Assembly (NCBI GenBank): GCA_965238215.1
Contig: OZ250180.1
Location: 1,054,001-1,118,000, forward strand
Source of the DNA: JAPULR01 sp965238215
GTDB taxonomy: Bacteria; Chloroflexota; Dehalococcoidia; Lucifugimonadales; GCA-2712585
Direction: 5' to 3'
Length of the DNA stretch: 64,000 bases
In this document: piece after piece, positions 28,084-36,605 of the stretch
Position numbering within the stretch: position 1 is the first letter of the stretch
Layout: each line of letters begins with the position of its first letter
Notes under the pieces: generated by a model
Database searches by the model: none
Seen by the model: only the letters and a program-made list of their open reading frames with translations
What the model was told of the DNA's origin: nothing
Position numbers and translations under genes: made by a program

Positions 28084-29079
28084 ATGACGACAGGTAGAAC
28101 CCGCTCTCCCATCGAACGCAACATGGCCATGGAGCTGGTCCGAGTCACCGAGGCCGCCGCCATCGCCGCCGCCCGTCACATGGGCAAGGGGGACAAGGAG
28201 CTGGTGGACCAGGCCGCCGTGGACGCCATGCGATTCACCCTCGGCTCGATATCCATGGACGGCGTGGTCGTCATTGGCGAAGGGGAAAAGGACGAGGCGC
28301 CCATGCTCTACGTCGGCGAGGTCATCGGAGACGGTCACCCGCCAATGGTGGACATCGCCGTAGACCCCATCGACGGCACGACCCTGCTCTCCAAGGGACT
28401 ACCAGGCGCAATAGCCGCAATCGCCTTATCCGCCCGTGGAACCATGCAGGTGCCCTTCCAGTTCGCCTACATGAACAAGATAGCGGTAGGGAAGGCTGCC
28501 AAAAACGTGATAGACATCAACGCCCCGGTGGAGACCAACCTGTCAAATATAGCCAAGGCCATGGGCCGGAAGGTGGAAGAGCTAACGGTGGAGGTGCTGG
28601 ACCGTCCTAGACACGACCGGCTGCTTACCGAAATTCGCAGCGCCGGCGCACGAGTGAAGCTCATATCCGACGGGGACGTCGCCGCCGGCATCCACGCCGC
28701 CCTCCCGGATTCCGGCGTCGACGTGCTCATGGGCATCGGCGGGACCACGGAAGGCGTCCTCACCGCCGCGGCCATCCGGTGCATCGACGGAGCGATCCAG
28801 TGCAAAGCCTGGCCCAGAAACGAGGATGAACGCCAAGCGGCCCTGGAAGCCGACGTCGACCTGGATAAGATCCATACGACTACGGACCTGGTGGGGGGCG
28901 AGGACGTATTCTTTGCGGCCACCGGCGCAAGCTCCGGAGAGTTGCTGCGTGGCGTCCGGTTCTTTGCCAACAGCGCTCACACCCAGTCGCTGGTAATGCG
29001 CTCCCGCTCCGGCACCCTCAGGTGGATAGACTCCCTCCACGACTTCACCCGCCTGGACAAGGTTCTGTACCAGGAATAG
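28084..29079 (+). CDS. glpX: Fructose-1,6-bisphosphatase, class II
   Basis: A 331-residue metal-dependent phosphatase of gluconeogenesis. Metal and substrate motifs: IGEGEKDEAPMLYVGE, DIAVDPIDGTTLLSKG and GIGGTTEGVLTAAAIRC. Length and layout are those of GlpX proteins. It lies 39 bases after nadC with ribosome site AAAGGTGA, so it probably belongs to the miaB-nadA-nadC transcript. The class I aldolase gene 1.3 kb away serves the same pathway. Confidence 0.95.
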   Translation: MTTGRTRSPIERNMAMELVRVTEAAAIAAARHMGKGDKELVDQAAVDAMRFTLGSISMDGVVVIGEGEKDEAPMLYVGEVIGDGHPPMVDIAVDPIDGTTLLSKGLPGAIAAIALSARGTMQVPFQFAYMNKIAVGKAAKNVIDINAPVETNLSNIAKAMGRKVEELTVEVLDRPRHDRLLTEIRSAGARVKLISDGDVAAGIHAALPDSGVDVLMGIGGTTEGVLTAAAIRCIDGAIQCKAWPRNEDERQAALEADVDLDKIHTTTDLVGGEDVFFAATGASSGELLRGVRFFANSAHTQSLVMRSRSGTLRWIDSLHDFTRLDKVLYQE

Positions 29080-29167
29080 CCCCTGCCTACTCCCTACCAC
29101 CGGTTGGTGATATTATGTCACCAACAGCTTAGGAGCCAAACTCATGTTCACCGCATTTCAGGAAGCC

Positions 29168-29332
29168 CTAGGGTTTGTGGACATTTAGTTTGGTCCATGT
29201 CAATAATAATAGCATCATTACGATGTATGCCACTTGAGAAACCCAAGCAAGAATTCCCAGAATTAAGCCCAAAGCAAATGGCAAGAAAATCAGGATCGCC
29301 GCAATCCAGACAGCCAGCGTAATCGGATCCAT
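29168..29332 (-). CDS. Tiny membrane protein, 54 residues, coupled to lipoprotein gene
   Basis: A short minus-strand frame MDPITLAVWIAAILIFLPFA... that is almost wholly hydrophobic, with two membrane segments (residues ~5-27 and ~29-46) and a short basic end. It starts 3 bases after the stop of the lipoprotein gene, the spacing expected for translational coupling. No family is recognised. Confidence 0.5.
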   Translation of the reverse strand: MDPITLAVWIAAILIFLPFALGLILGILAWVSQVAYIVMMLLLLTWTKLNVHKP

Positions 29333-29335
29333 CGC

Positions 29336-30112
29336 TTACTCCGTGTCCTGATTTTGCAGAACTCGCCTAATCAGTTGAATTTCCTCCATAATCGCACTCA
29401 ACTGTGCCTGAATATCGGTCAGGGTTGGCTCAGGCTCTGGAATTGAGGTTGGAGCGGGGGCAGGCGTGGGAAGCGGAGTTGGCGTTGGCAAGGTAGGGAT
29501 TGGTGAATCGGGTATCGTTATTGACTGAACAGGTGTGAAAACCGGATACTCGTTGCGGTAGTATTTTGTGCCGTCGTCTCTTATTTTCCAGTAGGAATAC
29601 TCCACCCCAATACGAATCTCATAGCGCATTCCAGGTTTCAGGTAGCCTCGGTTGAAAGGATTGCCCCACCCCCAGATGTAGGACTTCCACCGGTCGAAGC
29701 AGTCACTGGTTATGCGGATGATCCACCCTTCCCCTGGGATGTCGGAGTCCTCATAGGTGCATCCTGCACCCCTAAAGTAGTCCACACTTGCAATGTAGAT
29801 GGCTGAAAAGTCATTAATCCCTCCTGGCCTTCGGGCGCCATCTTGGCGTTCAATGTCAATAACAATTCTGGACCTAACCTTCTCGATGTTCTCACTTGAT
29901 GGAGGCGGGGACATGTCAAAGGTCATCTCTACCCAAGGCCCCCTATCATCGGTCTTGGGTCTTTCGGGATACTCTAATCCGGCGCTGAGACGGACGTTAG
30001 TGGGAGGGTTGGGGTCGAAGTTGTCTTGCGCCTTAGCAATAGCGCAACCAGTCAAAAGAAGTGCGATGAGGAGAAGCGCCCCTACAGTTATTCGGGCGGA
30101 TATGGTATACAT
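29336..30112 (-). CDS. Lipoprotein of unknown function with C-terminal coiled coil
   Basis: A 258-residue exported lipoprotein (lipobox LLTGC, Cys23). Residues ~35-205 form one beta-rich domain with two Cys (GAGCTYEDSD, TSDCFDRW) that could form a disulfide, and many aromatic residues. A Pro/Thr/Ala linker follows (residues ~207-230), then a predicted coiled coil (LTDIQAQLSAIMEEIQLI). The order of domain, proline linker and coil suggests an oligomeric surface protein. The family is not recognised. Its base composition is less GC-rich than neighbouring genes. Confidence 0.72.
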   Translation of the reverse strand: MYTISARITVGALLLIALLLTGCAIAKAQDNFDPNPPTNVRLSAGLEYPERPKTDDRGPWVEMTFDMSPPPSSENIEKVRSRIVIDIERQDGARRPGGINDFSAIYIASVDYFRGAGCTYEDSDIPGEGWIIRITSDCFDRWKSYIWGWGNPFNRGYLKPGMRYEIRIGVEYSYWKIRDDGTKYYRNEYPVFTPVQSITIPDSPIPTLPTPTPLPTPAPAPTSIPEPEPTLTDIQAQLSAIMEEIQLIRRVLQNQDTE

Positions 30113-30335
30113 GGGGAACTCCCTTACAGGCTGGTTAGGCTCTTGCTACGGAGACCCAAAACGCTCACCGATAAGGGGTCACGATGGCCCGCCAACTGTT
30201 TTTGATGAGCTTCGGTCTCCGTAGCACGTCCCACCATACACCCTGCGTTGGCGCATGAGCAACACAATCCCTTGACTTGCCACGCCTATTGAAAGACGAT
30301 ATTTAAAAGTATATCCCAAGCGGATAGTGTACCCC
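30113..30335. other. 223-bp gap
   Basis: AT-richer noncoding stretch between the lipoprotein and the aldolase gene, both on the minus strand. A minus-strand open frame crosses it but has no ribosome site or family features. No terminator or motif was seen. Confidence 0.4.
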
Positions 30336-31373
30336 CTACCCAGCATCCATCCCCACGTCATACCGCCCCTGGCGGGCCGCCGCCGTCACCCTCGCCCGGT
30401 GGTGGAAGACCCGCTGCACCTCCGCCCGGTTCCCGTTGTTGCCGGCCCATGTCCGTAGGGGCGCTCCCTGGAGGCCACGGCCGTAGGAGAAGCTCAACTC
30501 CCACGGCGCGCCGACGCGCTGGGCATACCGGTTTATCGCGTCCAGGTTCGTTGTCGCCTCCTCGTCTCCCTGGCCACCGGAAAGGAAGACTATGCCCGGA
30601 ACCGACGCCGGCACCGTACTCTTCAAGCATCGCACCGTCTTCTCCGCCACCTCCTCCCTACCAGCGCGGGCCTCCGTCGAAGCCCCTGAAAGAACCATGT
30701 TGACCTTTAGCAGGATGCCGTCCATCGCAACACCCTGGCTTCGCAGCTGGCGGAACACCTCCGCTAACGCCGCTTCCGTAGCGTCGTAGCACCGGTCGAT
30801 GCTATGGTCGCCGTCCATAAGAACCTCCGGCTCCACCATGGGAACCAGCCCCGCCTCTTGAGTCAACGCGGCAAAGCGGGCCAAGGCGTGGGCGTTAACG
30901 TCCAGGCAGTAGGCGCTGGGGATGCCCGGCCCGATGGCAATAACCGCCCGCCACTTGGTGAACCGCGCGCCCAAATCCGCGTACTCCACAAGCCGTTCCC
31001 GCAGGCCGTCCAGCCCCTCAGTGACGCTCTCTCCGGGTGCGCCCGCCAGATCCTTGGCCCCCGTGTCCACCTTGATGCCAGACATCATGCCCGCATCCGA
31101 GAGGACCTTCACCAGGGACGTACCGTCGTCGCTATGCTGGCGGATGGTCTCGTCGTACAGTATGACTCCGCTGATGTACTCCGAAGCGCCCGCTGTGCGG
31201 AATAGCATCTCCCTGTAGTCGCGCCGGTTCGTCTCGGTGCTCTCAGCGCCGATGCTGTCAAACCTCCGTTTGATGGTCCCGGTGCTCTCGTCGGCTGCCA
31301 GGATTCCCTTGCCCGGCGCCACCAGCGCCCTGGCGGTATCCGATAGCGTCTCGATGCTTGCCGTCTGCGTCAT
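30336..31373 (-). CDS. Fructose-bisphosphate aldolase, class I
   Basis: A 345-residue Schiff-base aldolase of the animal-like class I family. The N-terminus LVAPGKGILAADESTGTIKR is diagnostic, ISGVILYDETIRQ follows, and the catalytic Lys lies in DGILLKVNMVLSG. The C-terminal part has VFLSGGQGDEEATTNLDAIN and WELSFSYGRGLQ. It cleaves or forms fructose-1,6-bisphosphate in glycolysis or gluconeogenesis. It starts after AGGGGAAG. The polysaccharide deacetylase gene lies 50 bases upstream on the same strand. Confidence 0.95.
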   Translation of the reverse strand: MTQTASIETLSDTARALVAPGKGILAADESTGTIKRRFDSIGAESTETNRRDYREMLFRTAGASEYISGVILYDETIRQHSDDGTSLVKVLSDAGMMSGIKVDTGAKDLAGAPGESVTEGLDGLRERLVEYADLGARFTKWRAVIAIGPGIPSAYCLDVNAHALARFAALTQEAGLVPMVEPEVLMDGDHSIDRCYDATEAALAEVFRQLRSQGVAMDGILLKVNMVLSGASTEARAGREEVAEKTVRCLKSTVPASVPGIVFLSGGQGDEEATTNLDAINRYAQRVGAPWELSFSYGRGLQGAPLRTWAGNNGNRAEVQRVFHHRARVTAAARQGRYDVGMDAG

Positions 31374-31423
31374 TTTTTCTTCCCCTTGTTCGTCAATTGT
31401 CTCTGATTGGAGCCAACCGTTAG

Positions 31424-32317
31424 CTACCCAGCCGCCTGCTGCCTTGGATGTCGGGCGGCGAAGTCCTTTGCCATCTCTTCAAAGGTGCAGAATCTCACTC
31501 CGGGGTGGCTCATGATGTAGGAAGTCAGCCGCTCCAGCATCAGAATCACCTGTGGGCGGCCCGCCACGTCCGGATGGATGGTGATGGGAAACACCGCCTC
31601 GTCGTACTCCCGGTAAACGTAGTCGAACTGGTCCCGCCAAAGCTCCTCGATGTCCCTCGGGTTGACGAAGCCGTGGCTGTTGGGCGACGCCTTGATGAAC
31701 ATCATTGGAGGCAGATCGTCCAGATACCAGCTGGCGGGGATTTCTATCAAGTCCGTCTCCTGACCGCGCTCCAGGCGTGACATCCAGGTATGGGCAGGCT
31801 TGGAAAAGTCAATCTTCGTCCACCTATCCCCAACCCGCACGTAGTAGCACTCAAAGTCCCGGTGCATCAAGCTGTTGTCGTACAGGATGCCGTGCTTCAG
31901 TAGAAGCTCCGCCGTAGCGTGGCTGAACTCCCACCAGGGCGCGACGTACCCGCACGGTTTTCTCCCCCAAAATTCTTCGACGAGATCGATGCACCGAACA
32001 AGCACCTCTTCTTCCTGCTCCCGGGTCAAGGCGATGGGGTTCTCGTGGGAATAGCCGTGGATGCCGATTTCGTGTCCCGCCTCGGCAACCATGCGCGTTT
32101 CCGTGGGGAAGGACTCGATGGAATGACCGGGAATGAACCAGGAGGTCTTGATGCCCAGCCGGTCGAAGAGTTTCAAGAGACGAGGGGTGCCCACCTCGCC
32201 GGCAAAGATGCCCCTGGAGATGTCGCCCGGCGAATCCTCGCCCCCGTAGGAACCCAACCACCCCGCCACCGCGTCGACGTGCACCCCGTAGGCGCACAGA
32301 ATCCGCTTTTCAGCCAT
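31424..32317 (-). CDS. Polysaccharide deacetylase-family protein (NodB fold)
   Basis: A 297-residue metal-dependent deacetylase/amidohydrolase. An early Asp (YGVHVDAVAGW) and the HxxxH metal pair in EIGIHGYSHENP are the NodB motifs 1 and 2; APWWEFSHATAELL and YDNSLMHRDFECYYV fit the later motifs. There is no signal peptide, so it acts in the cytosol, like the allantoinase/PuuE-type or small-amide members, rather than on peptidoglycan. WYLDDLPPMMF is a feature of that cytosolic group. The substrate is unknown. Confidence 0.88.
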   Translation of the reverse strand: MAEKRILCAYGVHVDAVAGWLGSYGGEDSPGDISRGIFAGEVGTPRLLKLFDRLGIKTSWFIPGHSIESFPTETRMVAEAGHEIGIHGYSHENPIALTREQEEEVLVRCIDLVEEFWGRKPCGYVAPWWEFSHATAELLLKHGILYDNSLMHRDFECYYVRVGDRWTKIDFSKPAHTWMSRLERGQETDLIEIPASWYLDDLPPMMFIKASPNSHGFVNPRDIEELWRDQFDYVYREYDEAVFPITIHPDVAGRPQVILMLERLTSYIMSHPGVRFCTFEEMAKDFAARHPRQQAAG

Positions 32318-32488
32318 TTTTCTTTCCCTTTCGGTAGGACTTTACCATCTGTCTGCGCCGCAAGCATAGCACTAGCCCAATTCGGTAACAACAGAATTAT
32401 TTTTCTTTCCCTTTTCTTCATTCAGCCCTCGTCGGCTATGCAAAGCGTTCGATTCGCCGCAAGAAGCCGATGTCGCTTCCGAAACCCC

Positions 32489-32517
32489 TTGACTGTTTCC
32501 CAACCCGTTGGTACAAA
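32489..32517 (+). promoter_or_regulatory. Promoter of amidohydrolase gene
   Basis: TTGACT (32489-32494), a 17-base spacer and TACAAA (32512-32517), 34 bases before the ATG, in the divergent gap 32318-32551. Nothing else was seen in that gap. Confidence 0.55.
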
Positions 32518-32551
32518 TGCATCATCTACTATTTCCCGCAAGGAGGCCCCC

Positions 32552-33706
32552 ATGTACGAAGGTTACAGAGTTATCGACGCCGATGGGCATTTCTACGAGC
32601 CGAGAGATATCTGGGACAGGTACGTGGAGCCGGAATTCTACGACCGCCGCCCCAGGGTCCGCGAGATTTTCGGACGATCCCGCATGGACTTCGAGGTGGA
32701 CGGCGTCTTCTTCCACAAGTCGAAGATAACCGCCGCCACCACCAAGCGTTACGCCAGCCAGGAAGCCAAGTACGGGGACGCCTACCGCGCCTGGTGGAGC
32801 TGCGAGAGCCGCATCAACGATATGGACAAATACGGTTGGGATATTCAGGTATGTCTGCCCACCGCCGGCCACGTGGGGGCGCAGATGTCCCGCACCGACG
32901 TCAAGCTGGGGTCTGCGGTGGTACGCGCCTACAACAACTGGGCCCGGGACTACTGTGGTGAGGCGCCCGACAGGGTCAAGTTCGTCTCAGTCGTGCCCGG
33001 CGGCGACGCCGCTGAGGTGGCCGTGGAAGCGCGCCGCTCCGTGGAAGAATTGGGGGCCGTATCCTTCATCATGTCCACCCCGGCCGTGGGGCACTGGTGG
33101 CACACCCCGGAATTCGACCCGGTCTGGCAGGTCGCAACCGAGCTTGACGCGCCCCTCTCCCTGCACGGCAACGAGACCAAGACGGGGGAGCCCGCCACCT
33201 ACGACCGGTACAACGGCATGGGCGGCCCCTTCGAGGCCATCCACCACGCCATTAACTTCCCCATGGAAAACATGATTGGCGTCGCCCACTTCATGCTCTC
33301 CGGAATCCTGGACCGCTTCCCCAAGATGAAGCTATCCATTCTGGAGGCCAACTGCGGCTGGCTCCCCTTCTGGCTGAGCCGCCTGGAGAACTGCAGCGAC
33401 GGACGGCAGGCCGTGACCTTCGACGCCGAACCGTTGAAGGCCACGCCCTACGAGTATTTCGACCGACAGTGCTTCATCGCCTGCGACGCCGACGAGCCGG
33501 GCATCAAGTTCTGCATCGAGCACGTGGGGGATGAGAACATCGTCTTCAACACCGACTACCCCCACGCCGACGCTCCCGACCCGTGGGAGCCGGTGCCCAA
33601 CATGATGAGCCAGCCCATCTCCGACGAGTCGAAGCGGAAGATCATGTGGGACAACTCCATCCGTCTCTACGGCCCCCGCCTCCTGAAAGGCTTCAACGGC
33701 GGCTAA
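32552..33706 (+). CDS. Amidohydrolase 2 (PF04909-type) metal-dependent hydrolase
   Basis: A 384-residue TIM-barrel enzyme. It begins YRVIDADGHFYEPRDIW, where D-x-H is the metal motif of the aminocarboxymuconate-semialdehyde decarboxylase-like family. Later ligands appear as His in APLSLHGNE, His in GVAHFMLSG and Asp in NIVFNTDYPHADAP. The family includes decarboxylases and hydrolases of aromatic acids. The ATG at 32552 is fixed by AAGGAGG six bases upstream, although the frame stays open much further 5'. A related gene lies at 42092-43237. Confidence 0.9.
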   Translation: MYEGYRVIDADGHFYEPRDIWDRYVEPEFYDRRPRVREIFGRSRMDFEVDGVFFHKSKITAATTKRYASQEAKYGDAYRAWWSCESRINDMDKYGWDIQVCLPTAGHVGAQMSRTDVKLGSAVVRAYNNWARDYCGEAPDRVKFVSVVPGGDAAEVAVEARRSVEELGAVSFIMSTPAVGHWWHTPEFDPVWQVATELDAPLSLHGNETKTGEPATYDRYNGMGGPFEAIHHAINFPMENMIGVAHFMLSGILDRFPKMKLSILEANCGWLPFWLSRLENCSDGRQAVTFDAEPLKATPYEYFDRQCFIACDADEPGIKFCIEHVGDENIVFNTDYPHADAPDPWEPVPNMMSQPISDESKRKIMWDNSIRLYGPRLLKGFNGG

Positions 33707-33726
33707 AGCCTGCTTGCGTGAATAAA

Positions 33727-33768
33727 ACAGGGGCTGGACGAATGGGTTCGTCCAGCCCCTGTTCTTTT
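33727..33768. terminator. Strong intrinsic terminator between convergent genes
   Basis: A perfect 16-bp stem (33727-33742 with 33747-33762, four-base loop) followed by TCTTTT on the plus strand and, on the minus strand, by TTTTATT. It serves the amidohydrolase and probably also the convergent nuclease gene. Confidence 0.93.
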
Positions 33769-33785
33769 GTCTAAGATATGCTGAG

Positions 33786-34838
33786 TTAGGTTCGGGTACT
33801 GGCCTCGAAGGCGGCTTTGAGACCGTCTAGGAACTTGTCCACCTCGCCTTCATTTTGGAATGCCCCATTAAATCCCACAGCGTTCCTTCTTTCCTCCTCA
33901 GAGCTTCCCGACCAACCCGTGAGACTTAGTTCTCTCGAATTTGAAGGAAGCCAACTTCGCACCGTTTCCAAGCCGACGCCAAATTGCTTTTCCATGCGAG
34001 TCACGTGAACAGTGAACCCCAAGCCGCCATGCTCTTCGTGTGGAGTCGCCCACACAATCAAAACCGTACGAACGCTGCCGTCTTCCCGCAGCAACTGATA
34101 AAACATCCTGTCCGTATATGGATAAGCTCGCAGGACACCTCGGACTCCTTCCCTCACGCACAAATACAATTCGCCAATATCATTTTCATTAGCCATGGCT
34201 TGAAGACCGGTGACAGTCTGGTGGGGACCCCTGCGAGAACTTCTACGCGATTTAGCTTCATCCTTTTCGGGTTCTACCAGAAACACCCGCGCTAGAAAAC
34301 GCCTGCCGTCGTCCTCAAAATGTTGCACCGTGGCTACGTTTATTGGAACATCAATATCAGCCAAATATCGTACTATCCGCTCGGTTCTGTCGTCGATGGC
34401 TTCTGCCAAAATCAGGCTGCGATGTTCCTGGTTGAGCTCGTCCGGCAATTCTACACCAAGCCTTTGAAGAAAAGCTTCCTTAAGGGAACCTGAGCCTACC
34501 TCCTTAAGATATTTGTCTGCGATTGCCGTAATGTCGTCGTGGGAGAGACCTTTAACCCAGGATGCATATTCCAATGCTTGCGCGGCCGTTTCCCTTGGAG
34601 TTTGTCCCTTCTTTAACTCCACAACGACTGAATTTCCCAGATTGTCCAAACACAAAATGTCTATGTAGCCTCCAAAGTCGGTGCGGACCTGCCTACCAAT
34701 CACCAACAGACTTGAGTCCAATACAGAGATATCCCTGGCGAGCCAGTCTTCCAATCGCTGTTCAAAGGCAATCTGGCTACTCTGGACTTCCCGCAAGACT
34801 TTCTCGTTGATAACTTCCCAAAGACGAACCTTCTGCAT
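33786..34838 (-). CDS. PD-(D/E)XK nuclease-like protein (NucS/DUF91-like N-terminus)
   Basis: A 350-residue protein. Residues ~45-105 contain a restriction-like nuclease core: Asp60 in FGGYIDILCLD, then Glu74-x-Lys76 in VVVELKKG, followed by a helix with QALEYASW. This resembles the nuclease domain of NucS and related DUF91/DUF3578-like proteins. An Arg/Ser-rich linker near residue 205 (SRRSSRRGPHQ) separates it from a C-terminal domain of unknown fold (ELYLCVREGVRGVLRAYPYT). It may be a repair or defence nuclease; no partner methylase or helicase is adjacent. Codon use looks less GC-biased than neighbours. Confidence 0.78.
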   Translation of the reverse strand: MQKVRLWEVINEKVLREVQSSQIAFEQRLEDWLARDISVLDSSLLVIGRQVRTDFGGYIDILCLDNLGNSVVVELKKGQTPRETAAQALEYASWVKGLSHDDITAIADKYLKEVGSGSLKEAFLQRLGVELPDELNQEHRSLILAEAIDDRTERIVRYLADIDVPINVATVQHFEDDGRRFLARVFLVEPEKDEAKSRRSSRRGPHQTVTGLQAMANENDIGELYLCVREGVRGVLRAYPYTDRMFYQLLREDGSVRTVLIVWATPHEEHGGLGFTVHVTRMEKQFGVGLETVRSWLPSNSRELSLTGWSGSSEEERRNAVGFNGAFQNEGEVDKFLDGLKAAFEASTRT

Positions 34839-34926
34839 TGAACCCTCTCACTTGACCGTATTGTGGCGAGGGTACTACCGAAGGGAGCGAACCTCAAGAG
34901 CGCGAATTGATCCGGGCCCTTGGACT

Positions 34927-35907
34927 TTAACCCAGAACGTCCTCCAGAGCAGCCTCCAACTCATCGGCACTGGTGTACGCCTCGAACCTTGAACGTACCA
35001 CGCCGGCCTCGTCCACCAGGAACACCCACGATTCGTTGGTCCACTCCGGTACGCTGGTTAGGCCCCACTCATCCATAATGGGCGAAGTACGCGCGCGGCT
35101 CAGATCTCCCTGTACCTCGTGGGGATTCTCGTAGACCTCAACGTGAATGAAGCTGGCCTGACCATCGTATTTGCGGCGAACCTGGCTAACTGTCTCCACC
35201 TGGGGCCCGCAAGTGGCCGAGGTGCAGAAGGACGGCGTGGAGAAGACAACCATCGTAGGCTGACCCTGCTCCAAGGCGTCGGCGATTCTGGTGGAGTACA
35301 GTTCCGGGTCTGCCTCATGAGCGGAGGACAACTCCTCCAGAGGCGCTCCATCGCCTACCGTCCTATTCATGCTGGCGGGGGCCTTCTGCCCCACGTCCAC
35401 CACCTCGAAACCGTCAGTCACCTCCACCTCCATTACCGCCCGCCGGTCGGCTCCTTCTTCCTGGCCGACTATCTCCAGCTTCCACAAGCCCGTCCTATCG
35501 AAAGACAGGTCCGTGGTGTAGCTGCCGCGGGTGCCGTAGGGCCAGAGGTTAAAACCCGCCTTAATCACTTCGTGGGGCCCATCTGCAGAGCCGTCCTCAC
35601 CGACAAAGAAGGTAGATACTTCCACCTCCGGCACAGTAACCAGAGCCCTTGCCCCCACTAGCAGGAAGGCTACCCGCTGGCTCCCCGGACGCAAGACCGT
35701 GGTGCCGAGAATGCCGTCCCAGTCCGTCTCGACCTCTGGTGTCGCCATTGTCGCCGCGGGGGTGGATGCTGTCATTTCAGGCGTTGGGGCCTGCGTGGCC
35801 GTCGAGGCGGGCGTCGACTCGCCGGCACCGCAGGCTGCCAAAAGGCCTACGGCGACGCAGGCTGCCATCGTCAATAAAAGTGCGTATTTCATATGTAGAT
35901 TACGCAT
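34927..35907 (-). CDS. Lipoprotein with thioredoxin-like domain
   Basis: A 326-residue exported lipoprotein (lipobox LAAC, Cys26 from the ATG at 35907; an ATG at 35892 is also possible). A Thr/Pro/Ala linker (residues ~30-55) leads to a beta-sandwich-like part with GTRGSYTTDLSFDRTGLWKL, and then a thioredoxin-like domain from ~residue 170 (GQPTMVVFSTPSFCTSATCG). Its Cys pair is C-x4-C, not the C-x2-C of thioredoxins, as in some SCO/AhpC-like proteins. It is probably a surface redox or metal-handling protein. The upstream extension of the frame lacks a ribosome site. Confidence 0.78.
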   Translation of the reverse strand: MRNLHMKYALLLTMAACVAVGLLAACGAGESTPASTATQAPTPEMTASTPAATMATPEVETDWDGILGTTVLRPGSQRVAFLLVGARALVTVPEVEVSTFFVGEDGSADGPHEVIKAGFNLWPYGTRGSYTTDLSFDRTGLWKLEIVGQEEGADRRAVMEVEVTDGFEVVDVGQKAPASMNRTVGDGAPLEELSSAHEADPELYSTRIADALEQGQPTMVVFSTPSFCTSATCGPQVETVSQVRRKYDGQASFIHVEVYENPHEVQGDLSRARTSPIMDEWGLTSVPEWTNESWVFLVDEAGVVRSRFEAYTSADELEAALEDVLG

Positions 35908-36187
35908 AAGCACCGCCAAGGGATTCAAATCTTTTTTCTCTCGGCCTGTCATTCTACCAAAAATTTTCTCTCCCCATTCCTCATTAGGGGCATCCCTGTT
36001 GGGCCTGCTATTCCAGTCCCGCCTGCACGTATCGCATACCATCCCGTGCCACACTGGTGTCCTTTCTCACAACGCTCATAAACCCACCATGACATCTATC
36101 CATTGCCGAAACTTCCACGCCTCTGCTACCCTACCTCAACAGACCGATGTACATTAACAACCCAGCAGAAAACGTCGACCAAGAACC

Positions 36188-36314
36188 GGACTCGTTTGCC
36201 CGACTTTTTTGAAACGAGTCCCCACGCCTGAAACGAATAATCTCAGGCACGAATCCACTCCAACTCGATTTTACAAACGAGTCATTCTCACGCCTGAGCT
36301 CGCGAAAACGAGTC
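36188..36314. repeat. Intergenic cluster of AAACGA(A/G)T motifs with inverted pairs
   Basis: Part of the noncoding gap 35908-36398. GACTCGTTT (36189-36197) and AAACGAGTC (36212-36220) form a perfect inverted pair with a 14-base spacer. Further copies lie at 36230 (GAAACGAAT), 36249 (CACGAATCC), 36274 (CAAACGAGTC) and 36304 (GAAAACGAGTC). A second small inverted repeat GCCTGA/TCAGGC frames the 36230 copy. The same motif is seen at 11525-11674 and 56666-56820. No gene was found in 35908-36187. Confidence 0.55.
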
Positions 36315-36398
36315 CCTTCCAATCCCGCCACCATATTGACAAACTTGCCTGCATTTATGTTAAATTCACGCAGGTATATAGCCACGACTCGCTAAAGC

Positions 36399-36568
36399 AA
36401 AAAAGGCGGCTACCCTTACCCGGGAGCAGCCGCACAAAAACTTGGTTCGGAGACAGGTAATGGAGGCAAAGCGCGTAGACCGCCGGAACGTTGGGGTGTT
36501 GGCACGGCTCCAGCGGGCGGCCTGCGTTCCCCTTACGCAGCCTTTGAGCAGTCCGACCCCCAACCGCT
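36399..36568 (-). ncRNA. Candidate structured small RNA with intrinsic terminator
   Basis: The minus strand of this region folds into a long rod. An imperfect 13-bp closing stem joins 36553-36565 with 36444-36457, and its two wobble positions are G:U only on the minus strand. Inside it CAAAG and GCGTA pair with TACGC and CTTTG, and further in GGAACG pairs with CGTTCC. Just beyond the closing stem a GC-rich hairpin (arms 36428-36433 and 36406-36411) is followed by six T (36399-36404), an intrinsic terminator with no protein gene on this strand for 5.5 kb upstream. Size (~170 bases) and shape recall 6S RNA, but no conserved 6S sequence was confirmed. It is antisense to the leuA leader. Confidence 0.5.
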
Positions 36569-36605
36569 AGTTAATACTTCAAAGGCAGTAAGAGGAGGAA
36601 CCAAA

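Noticed and set aside
30179..30361. 60-codon minus-strand frame in the gap before the aldolase
   Set aside because: No ribosome site, no hydrophobic or domain pattern, and it overlaps the aldolase end.
31919..32551. Upstream extension of the amidohydrolase frame
   Set aside because: It runs antisense through the deacetylase gene; the ATG at 32552 has a perfect ribosome site and matches the family start.
36461..36571. Possible leader peptide (36 codons) before leuA
   Set aside because: It has only a few scattered Leu codons and no run of them, and the structural evidence favours a minus-strand RNA instead.
36399..36605. T-box or other amino-acid riboswitch before leuA
   Set aside because: No TGGNACC antiterminator sequence and no plus-strand T-run; the terminator-like hairpin faces the minus strand.
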